This document shows, one piece after another, positions 57,101-64,000 of a DNA stretch of 64,000 nucleotides. Numbering within the stretch: the first letter of the stretch is position 1; every line of letters begins with the position of its first letter. Made by a program: the position numbers and the translations under genes. Origin of the DNA: Melitaea cinxia (Eukaryota > Arthropoda > Insecta > Lepidoptera > Nymphalidae); the NCBI RefSeq assembly GCF_905220565.1, contig NC_059399.1, forward strand, positions 16,856,501 to 16,920,500, in the 5' to 3' direction. The notes beneath the pieces were generated by a model. It had not been told where the DNA came from. It saw only the letters and a program-made list of their open reading frames with translations, and ran no database searches.

Positions 57101-57784
57101 ACAAAAATTATTTTTACACTTGTTATTAAAATTCTAATACTTTATTCATAAAATTTTTTATTTAACTTAAAAGTAAGTAAAACGTGTTCTGACTAGAAGG
57201 CGATCATAAATCTAAAATTAGAAATGAAAAGGGTAAAACTATGATTTGTGAAATTTGAAAGTAAAATATATTAGAGTAAATGTGGTAATTAGTAAACATA
57301 TTTCATTTTTTTACTGGAGTTTACTCCTTAAGAATCGATTTTCATATAAGGCCCTCGGTATAATATTAGTAAAATCTACTAAACGAATGACCTCGTTACG
57401 TTTTTGTTAACGCCATCTATCGGAATTCAGATGGATGGTGTTATTTGATTCGATCAACCTATTTCTTAGACCTTTTTTGTGCCTAGTATACAGTTGATCT
57501 GGAAGAGTAACCTCCAGTCATGCCTCGGAGCTGACACACAAACTTTTTTATCTTATAATTGTTTCCTGTTTCAGATCCAGTTCGTAATAGTCGGTGCGCA
57601 CTCTGTTCGCAGTTTATTTTACCCTTGTTCGTATCCTATCTTTTTTAAAATTCTTACGAGCATATACGCTGTTATATTTATAAACATGTTTGGTCAATTT
57701 TATTATAATAGTTATATTAAGGCTACAAATACCAAAAGTAATAAACCACCGAAAGAAAATACGAAGAAGAATGTAAACGGTTAA
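51180..57784 (+). CDS. ELOVL-B: very-long-chain fatty acid elongase (ELOVL1/7-like), six coding exons
   Basis: Second elongase of the tandem pair. Coding exons: 51180-51240, 52823-53013, 53396-53476, 54215-54377, 55657-55793, 57575-57784; introns GT-AG, phases 1,0,0,1,0. Exons 2-5 have exactly the lengths seen in ELOVL-A (191, 81, 163, 137 nt), and the product is again 280 aa. Motifs: HLHHH at 146-150 (satisfies HxxHH), NSFVHAVMYTYY at 176-187, TMLQLIQ at 207-213. The usual KxxExxDT reads KVVDLLDT (123-130), a conservative Glu-to-Asp change. The C-terminus ends KKNVNG and has no dilysine retrieval signal in the expected position, unlike ELOVL-A. ATG 51180 is the only in-frame ATG after the upstream stop. 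Many substitutions relative to ELOVL-A imply an old duplication. Confidence 0.93.
51872..51986 (+). mobile_element. 5'-truncated family A retroposon with 14-bp TSD, in ELOVL-B intron 1
   Basis: Flanked by 'aaatagaaaacaca' at 51858-51871 and 51987-52000. The paralogous site in block A (about 5485-5505) is empty and continues directly from 'gaaataaatagtaaatacat' into 'taaac', so the insertion postdates the block duplication. Confidence 0.85.
53490..53930 (+). mobile_element. MITE-like element, family D, adjacent to ELOVL-B exon 3 donor
   Basis: Begins 'actgaattcaaaaaaggagg' only 13 bases after the exon 3 boundary (donor GTAACT at 53477). Ends near 'attgaagtcgtttttttttg'. It makes up most of the 738-bp intron 3. 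Confidence 0.65.
54412..54800 (+). repeat. Two decayed family C-like copies in tandem
   Basis: 'taggcaaacaagcgtacgga' starts the first; a second copy of the 3' half ('cagtaatatttagctatgat', 'gtactgtacagtc' type) follows at about 54660-54840. In ELOVL-B intron 4, 35 bp after exon 4. Confidence 0.5.
55205..55290 (+). mobile_element. SINE family B, 3' end remnant
   Basis: 'tggtggattaagctgcaatc' and 'cccagcagcggga' match the family B end, in ELOVL-B intron 4. Confidence 0.5.
55868..56360 (+). mobile_element. Decayed family D-like MITE
   Basis: Diverged from other copies but keeps 'gattttcaaaaaagtagtaa', 'tctacctacgttgtattact' and 'gattgaagtca'. In ELOVL-B intron 5. Confidence 0.45.
56428..56955 (+). 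pseudogene. RTE-clade LINE 3' end (ORF2 C-terminus)
   Basis: VLPVLTYGAETWTLTKGL and KWQWAGHLCRR are the RTE ORF2 end; the frame finishes '...WRELGEAYVQQWTAIG' then TGA and a (GATGAT) tail. This tail is the one shared by family A SINE-like copies, so an element of this type is the likely source of their mobilisation. In ELOVL-B intron 5. Confidence 0.8.
57305..57552 (+). repeat. Family F repeat abutting the last splice acceptor of ELOVL-B
   Basis: 'ggagtttactccttaagaat' to 'ctcggagctgacacacaaac'. Its end lies about 22 bp before exon 6 (57575), so the branch-point region is probably element-derived. Confidence 0.62.
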
Positions 57785-57840
57785 ACTAAAGCTAAGTTTG
57801 ACCGTTCACAGATTGTGTCGAATATCTCTTAATATGATTA

Positions 57841-57850
57841 AATAAATAAA
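57841..57850 (+). terminator. Candidate polyadenylation signals of ELOVL-B
   Basis: Two overlapping AATAAA hexamers 57 nt after the TAA stop, followed by a T-rich stretch. Confidence 0.6.
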
Positions 57851-57854
57851 TAAT

Positions 57855-58214
57855 TATATTATTTTGTATTTTTATTATTTCATACCGTTAAAAGTACGGG
57901 TTTTTTTTGTAAGAATAAAATAACAGTTGCGTCGTTTTTCCATTTAATTTTTTTAGTTTATAACATTATTGAGATAATAATCGAGATAAAATTATAAATG
58001 TATTCAAAGCAGTTTTTACGATTCTATTGTCATAAGTAAAATTTCGTGTGATAATGTGGTAATTTTATTCTAAAGCTAGCTTTTATCAACGACTTCTCGC
58101 GCCAACTTTTTACTTTTAGGAATTTTAATTTTTCTTTTTTATATAATTTTTTTTGGATAATTTCTGGTCTCAGTAAGTTAAAGTATAAAAGTTTAGGGAA
58201 GTCTAAGTACTTCT
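57855..58214. other. AT-rich sequence downstream of ELOVL-B
   Basis: 3' flank; nothing recognised. Confidence 0.5.
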
Positions 58215-58745
58215 AACAAAATATAAAGAAATGACGCATTATGAAATGACGAAAGTTAGGTGGCATTTTATACTCAGGGGATTTGCGGGCCTCCTACTGG
58301 GCGCGTCCCCTGGATGGCGGATAGGGGCGTGCCACTGCTTGCCCTGCTTTCGAGTGGTAGAGGTCCTAGTTTTGGACCCCCGTGGACCTAAACCCGCAGG
58401 TGAGGGTGCGCTCCGGGCACTTCTCTGGTACAGTTGTAACGGTGCAGAACGGCGGTCGAGAACGGGCTTGACCTCACGGTCGCCTGACTTCCGATGATAA
58501 GATGCTCCTGGACCTCGTCCCTGCTGCAGACGCTGGAGGTCTTGACTTGGAAAGCTTGAGCGTCCCTTCCGACGTGACCGAAAGGCCATCACCGGGCGTC
58601 ATGGTAGAGCGCAAAATCAATCCTCATGGCGTCCCCACTAAGTTGCCGGCGGAAACACGTGGCGGTTTTTAGTTATTAAAATTCTGACACCCCTCTAGTG
58701 TCTTGCGCCAGGTGTCCATGAGGATTTTCTCCACGTAAAAAGGTG
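58215..58745 (+). mobile_element. Non-LTR retrotransposon 3' region
   Basis: GC-rich for this window. Ends 'cgtggcggtttttagttatt' ... 'ggattttctccacgtaaaaa'. The same tail is at 60475-60630. The open frames on both strands (about 88 and 117 codons) overlap each other and match no family I recognise. Confidence 0.5.
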
Positions 58746-58942
58746 GTATTTTATACGACTTTGCTTCATATTTAACCATTGCTTGTACCTGTGTTGGGAG
58801 TATGTGCTGAAAAAATTTCAGCATCTGTAAAATAACGAAGGACTCGCCGTCTCTGACTCTTGGGCTAAAACTGAAATAGCCTTATATCAATATTTTATTA
58901 AATACTTTATGCAACTAATTCACATTTTATATTTGTAAACGC

Positions 58943-58972
58943 TTAAAGAAGAAGAAGAAGAAGAAGAAGAGA
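58943..58972. repeat. (GAA)n microsatellite
   Basis: About nine GAA units. Confidence 0.85.
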
Positions 58973-60474
58973 CGCTTACATATATCAATTGTTAATGTAA
59001 TGAAGACAAAAGAAAACATTATTTGATCACTGTCCTTGTGCGTTATGATATGCGTAAAAAATATTATTTTTTTGCGTTAAAAATTTTTTTTAAAAAAGAT
59101 CTAATTAAAATATATATAAAATATATTTACAATTCACAACTTAATTACTAAATAGTCATAAATAATTATGGTATAATTCTTGTCCGTGCGGAAATAATAA
59201 TAATAAAAAAAAAAATTGGACAAAATGAATATTTTACGACATACGAGTAATTAATGAATTATTTCTTACGTCTTCCATAATTATGTTACTCGTGTTCTTT
59301 CATACAAATAGATGATCCACAGCATTATTTACTGATAAATTTATGCAGCTTACTTATAATTATACTTTAACAACGTCAACCGTATAAATATTTGAATTAA
59401 TAAAATTCATAAAAAAGGGAGAAAAATCAAAAATATAAGTAGCATAAGTTACTTCTTATGGCATCGGATATTTTGCCAGTGAAAGTCTCGTCAGGATCGG
59501 TCCAGCCCTTTCAGAGATTGGCCGGAACAACAGAAAGACAGACAAAAATTGTAAAAAATGTTATTTTGGTATATGTACCAAAATAAAATTTTTTACAATT
59601 TTCGTCTACCATTTGAAGATAAGCGGTTGTTTTGATATTACAAGCGAACACTCCAATTTATTTATTTTTTATAATTTATTTATTTGTATAGATAGGTTTA
59701 AGTTGATAGCATCCTGAATTTCTTAGTTTATTATTTTGTTATTTCATTTTAGCGTTGTAAGTTTGATTGTTACAGTGTTATTTAGTCATCTAAGGGAAAC
59801 CTGTTATTAGCTATTGGCTACATCATATATGCATAAGGTACATTTTTTGTAAAGCTGTTGGTTTTCTAAAAACAAATAAACGAATAATAGTTCGTTTTAT
59901 TTCCTTAATTAAATTAATTTATTCAAATACATAAAACAAAGAATATAAATTACAAATAAAATATATCACATATATGTCAGCACATGCGCTGCCGTAGGCA
60001 ATTAGCAAGGGGTCATCATGTCCCGGGCACTAACGGGTGCCAAATGGTCCAAAAAACAAATATTGCTGGACACATCATATAGTTTTTGAATGGGGGGAAG
60101 GTCACTAAAAAGGTATTGTGCCCTGAGTGCGAGGTAAGCTTGTTACGTACTGTATTTTAGGTTTAGATTTCAAAGGTAGGCTTTGGCTTTAGTATATTCA
60201 ACTCAATTACCGTTAAGTAAATCTGCGCCTTTTGGCTTTGTTTCGAGCATTTTCGGCTGGAAAGCCCAAGATCCATTTTATTCCTATGGATTATTTATTT
60301 ATGCAGCTGTAATATTATAAAAAATAACCTAATAGTAGGTAGTTGAAACGTAATCTAGTAAATTAAAAATAAAAGCTACCTAACCTGAAACTAATACCTA
60401 CCTAAATTGTATAAACTAATCGCAAATACCTACCTCATATTTAATCTAACCTTAGAGTAGGTAGTTAAAAGTTT
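58973..60474. other. Gene-free AT-rich sequence
   Basis: Contains the Helitron-like body fragment at 59430-59700 and a possible repeat at about 59985-60140 ('cacatgcgctgccgtaggca'). No coding signal. Confidence 0.45.
59430..59700 (-). mobile_element. Helitron-like body fragment
   Basis: Matches the body of 27283-27610 ('gatcggtccagccctttcag', 'ttattttggtatatgtacca'); no CTAGT end. Confidence 0.42.
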
Positions 60475-60630
60475 GAGGCGAGGTGACGAATGCTAGCGCG
60501 ACCCCATCTCGCCCCACCCAGGTGGATGTCTGCTCACACGTGGTGGTTTTTAGTCAGTAGGAGTCTGACATAACCCTCTGACGCCCCCGCGCTGGAGGGT
60601 ATCCATGATGGATTTTCCCCACGTAAAAAA
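60475..60630 (+). mobile_element. Non-LTR retrotransposon 3' tail, second copy
   Basis: 'cgtggtggtttttagtcagt' and 'tggattttccccacgtaaaa' parallel 58655-58742. Confidence 0.55.
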
Positions 60631-61689
60631 AGATAGTTAAAGGTTAATCTAGCAAATTAAAACTAATATGATACCTAGTACATAACTACTAAGTTACTAA
60701 CTCAACTAATTAATTACTATAAACACCTTCCTAATATAACTACTTTAAAAAGACAAAATAAAAGTAAAATTTAAATAATTTCGTTTAAAAGTATCGTCTC
60801 ATCGGGGGACTGCTAAGTGAGAAAAAAAATTAACTTTTAAAAATTATTTTTTATTTTTTAAAGGCAACTCAGGTTATTGTGTCGGTTTTTTTTTTAATAT
60901 TTAATTTAATTTTTATTTTATACTTTTTATAGGTACACTTATTATAATGTAGATTTTGTTTCTCCCCACCACATATATTTGCATATATTAGGTATTTTTC
61001 CCACTTTTACTCCCAGAGTTTTTTCAGGGCTCAACCGATTTTCATTGAACACATTATTTTGTAATGTGCGCGTGATGCGCTTTCATTTGAGACCCCACTA
61101 GATTATATTTGCAGACATTCGGCTATTCTTTCCCACTCTCACCCCTCCACGGACTCAACCGATTTTTATCAAACATATCTAAAAACACTCGCCCGTAACT
61201 CACCTTTCATACATTCATAAAAAAAAACTAAATGAGATCGCTTCATCCATTCGCGAGCTACGGAGCCATAGACAGTCAGACAGACAGGCAGACACGTCAA
61301 ACTTATAACACTCCTCTTTTTGCATCGAGAGTTAAAAACAGGCTGGTGTAGTCGCAAATTGCAACGATCCTCGCGCCGCGTACTACGTAAAGCGTAGTCG
61401 ATGTATGAAACTTAAGATGGTTCTTACCTAAATGTAATTTCGTAATAATGAATTGTTGTCCCCCGACGTGACGACGCTTGAAAATAAAAATATTTGAACT
61501 TACATAATATATGTGACGATAATAATTATAAAAAATAAGCCTAGAATATTATTTGTTACTTTTTAAATTTTATTTTTTGAGGCGCGGGGGATTTTTGGAA
61601 TTTTTAAATTTTACTTTTATATGTAATTTATCATAGAATCATTGGTACACCAACAACTGTACTCCTATTTAACTAGCAATAATCTCCTA

Positions 61690-62951
61690 TAGTCTCCTAT
61701 ATCAGTCTGGCTTTCGCTCCTCACACAGCACAGTTGGAGAGCTGCTGAATGTCACGGAGGATTCGCAGTGCAGTGGATAACACCAAGCTCACTGCTATGG
61801 TCCTTCTTGACTTTAGCAGTTCTTTCAACTCTGTTGACTTAGATATACTAATCGGAACTCGCTCGGAGGAGCGGTTAACATTTCTTCTACTGTTTTAGAC
61901 TGGTTTCATTCTTACCTTTTCGGATGCCAGCAGTGCGTGAAAATCAACGATACATCATCGAATCGGGTAGATCTCAATACTGGCGTACCTCAAGGCGGCG
62001 TACTTTACTCTTTACTTTTCTCAATCTTCATTAATAATATATCTTAAGTAATTTCTTCTCCCTTCCAAGTGTATGCAAATGGAAGAGAGAAGAAATTATG
62101 AATGATTTATAGAAATTATGAATGATTTTTAAAATTATGATGATTTACAGTTATATCGACACTTTGAGCTGACTGAGTTGTATGAAGCTATTGGTGCTTT
62201 AAATTTGGACCTGGTTGAAGTTCAGTCTTGGGCAGATACTTTCGGCCTTATCCTTAATCCTCTCAAATCTCAGTGTATAATTTTTGGCAGCAGTAGATTG
62301 AGATGCAAAATAACTTTAATTCAATACCACAGGTTCAGCTATCTAGCGTTGCAATCCCTTATGTATTATATAAAGTGAAAAATTTGGGTCTAATAATAGA
62401 TTGTAACATAGCCTGGGTGGCGGTGGCATATCAACGAGGTCAGTAAACGTATTTATCACACTTTCCACTATCTCAAGCGTCTTTAATTCTTTCTTCCTTT
62501 TTCAACCAAAATTATGCTTGCGCAATCGCTTCTTTTCCCTAAACTTGACTACGCTGATGTGTGCTACTTGGATGCGACTTCGGAGCAACTGAACAAACTA
62601 GAGTGTCTTCAAAGTTTCTTTATTCGCTTTATTTTTGGTTTACGTAAGTATGACCACATATCAAACTTTCGTGCTCAACTTAAATGGCTTCCAATCCGCC
62701 TTCGCCGTGATATGCACATCCTATCATTCCTTTACAGAGTACTCCATGATCCCAATTCCCCTGCATACTTACGTTCTCGTTTACAAATTCTTCCTTTTCC
62801 CTCGCGTTCTAGGCGGTCTCGCATAACTAAGATGCTCGACGTACCAAAGAGCAATACCAAATTCCGCTTGCACTCTTTTTCGGTATATGGTGCATCGCTC
62901 TGGAACAAACTTCTTAATATATCCAACTTAGTCCTTTTGTCTTACCTTTAA
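61690..62951 (+). pseudogene. CR1/Jockey-like LINE reverse transcriptase, decayed
   Basis: Segments in + frames: QSGFRSSHSTVGELL (about 61700), LNTGVPQGGVL (about 61975), VEVQSWADTFGLILNPLKSQ (about 62215), then an open 145-codon C-terminus (62514-62951) with LLFPKLDYADVCYLD and RRDMHILSFLYRVL. Stops and frameshifts separate them, and the catalytic YADD-type motif is not intact. Confidence 0.82.
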
Positions 62952-63054
62952 AAAAAGCTGACACCTCCTCGCTCAAATTAATTCGTAAATATCTTATCAT
63001 TAATGTTTACTTCTATTGTGTATTGCATAATATGTATGTATTTTATATAAATCT

Positions 63055-63345
63055 AATATATAAAATTCTCGTGTCGCGGTTTTTGTAGTTAAACTCCTCC
63101 GAAACGGCTTGACCGATTCTCATTGTGTGCATATCGGGTAGGTCTGAGAATCGAACAACATCTATTTTTCATACCCCTAAGTTATAGGGGGGGGAGGGGA
63201 GGTTAAGAGGGTTAATAAAATATTATGAAATTTTGTGTGCATAACGGGTAGGTCTGAGAATCGGCCAACATTTATTTTTCATTCCCCTAAGTTATAAGGG
63301 GGGGGGGGGGGGTGAATTGAGAAGGTTAGTTTGCGGGGTCAGCTA
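63055..63345 (+). mobile_element. Helitron-like non-autonomous element with internal duplication
   Basis: 'tataaaattctcgtgtcgcg' to 'ttgcggggtcagctagt'. The segment 'tgtgcatatcgggtaggtct...cccctaagttatagggg' is present twice (about 63125-63195 and 63235-63305). Confidence 0.52.
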
Positions 63346-63441
63346 GTATATATGTAATATTTATGTATATATTCTTATATAGGTAGTGGTGTGTATAATG
63401 GTATATTATGTGTAATATAATAATAATATAATAATAACAGG

Positions 63442-63504
<63 letters not shown>

Positions 63505-63968
63505 AAACGTAAAATTTTCACTTTACACTTAGATTTTCACAATTTCCATCAAAGTTAAAAAGCTGAATCTTTTAAGCGGGAAGCTACAGCTCATGACTAT
63601 TTAGATACAAAAACAAAAATTCTAAAGTCTTCAATTTTTTTTTAGAAATTCTCAAAAACATATAAAAAAATTCATAACTCGAAAACTATGCAAAATCGCT
63701 GAACATACATAAGGGTGATTCGGATACCCCAAGGGGTGCCCTATCTCTGGAATTCCGCTTATCACTACTTTTTGGGACATCCTGTATATTGTATGATGTT
63801 ATGAATATTATTTAATTAGGTTTCATTTTCAAGAATCTGTATGTTGTCTACATTACTGCACTCTCTTAGCCTGCTATTTTAACATTAGTTCTCACTATCA
63901 CAGGTTGGTTTGAAGAGATCTCTTCTAGAGATAAGTCCACCGTTGCTAACTAAATTTATATACAAATA
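63160..63968 (+). repeat. Composite repeat, right-end copy
   Basis: Counterpart of 1140-1566, enlarged by a (TA)n tract at about 63445-63501 and about 280 bp of sequence ending in the MITE-like terminus 'cactactttttgggacatcc'. The tail 'caggttggtttgaagagatc' to 'tttatatacaaata' matches 1499-1565. Confidence 0.72.
63445..63501. repeat. (TA)n microsatellite
   Basis: About 28 TA units, inside the composite repeat at the right end of the window. Confidence 0.9.
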
Positions 63969-64000
63969 ACTCGCAAAATAGGCGCACTAAGACGTCGAGT

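Noticed and set aside
58231..58592. Overlapping 88- and 117-codon open frames on opposite strands in a GC-rich segment
   Set aside because: Composition alone explains them; the segment ends in a LINE-like tail and has no recognisable domain.
1..64000. A novel defence or biosynthetic system
   Set aside because: Only three host genes (two elongases, one NRF-6-like acyltransferase) and mobile-element remains can be supported; no operon-like or unfamiliar coding cluster was seen.

Overview
This window looks like AT-rich nuclear DNA from a moth or butterfly. The evidence is short-exon, long-intron genes with canonical GT-AG junctions, many copies of short dispersed repeats of a lepidopteran type, and fragments of R1-, RTE- and CR1/Jockey-type non-LTR retrotransposons. 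The species was not identified. No database search was possible, so family names rest on motif recognition.

Three complete protein-coding genes were assembled by hand from splice sites and reading phase. (1) A fatty-acid elongase (ELOVL-A) on the + strand has six coding exons from 12555 to 28944 and encodes 280 residues. (2) A NRF-6-like ('nose resistant to fluoxetine') multipass acyltransferase on the - strand has 13 coding exons from 48020 down to 31634 and encodes 676 residues. (3) A second elongase (ELOVL-B) on the + strand has six coding exons from 51180 to 57784 and also encodes 280 residues. The elongases share exon lengths for exons 2 to 5, every intron phase, and the ELOVL core motifs, so they are paralogues from an old tandem duplication. 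The NRF-6-like gene sits between them in opposite orientation and starts about 3.2 kb from ELOVL-B, head to head.

Region by region: 1-12.5 kb is upstream of ELOVL-A. It holds a second, apparently intact copy of the ELOVL-B first coding exon (3740-3800) inside a block that matches the ELOVL-B promoter, exon 1 and start of intron 1. That block is bracketed by 1.1-1.3 kb direct repeats (1-1130 and 8527-9795). It also contains an R1-clade LINE fragment, several MITE- and Helitron-like elements and a near-perfect 178-bp-arm palindrome. 12.5-29 kb is ELOVL-A with an 11-kb first intron filled with repeats. 29-31.6 kb is intergenic. 31.6-48 kb is the NRF-6-like gene, whose introns contain most of the SINE-like copies. 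48-58 kb is the shared upstream region and ELOVL-B. 58-64 kb is gene-free and holds non-LTR retrotransposon remains, including a decayed CR1/Jockey-like reverse transcriptase, a Helitron-like element, a (TA)n tract and a repeat that also occurs at 1.1-1.57 kb.

The elongases are expected to act in the ER on very-long-chain acyl-CoAs. The NRF-6-like protein is a membrane acyltransferase of unknown substrate. Nothing in the sequence shows that they act together. The most unusual signals are the isolated ELOVL first exon with its copied promoter, which could serve as an in-frame alternative start for ELOVL-A, and the layered insertions whose target-site duplications and empty paralogous sites give relative ages.
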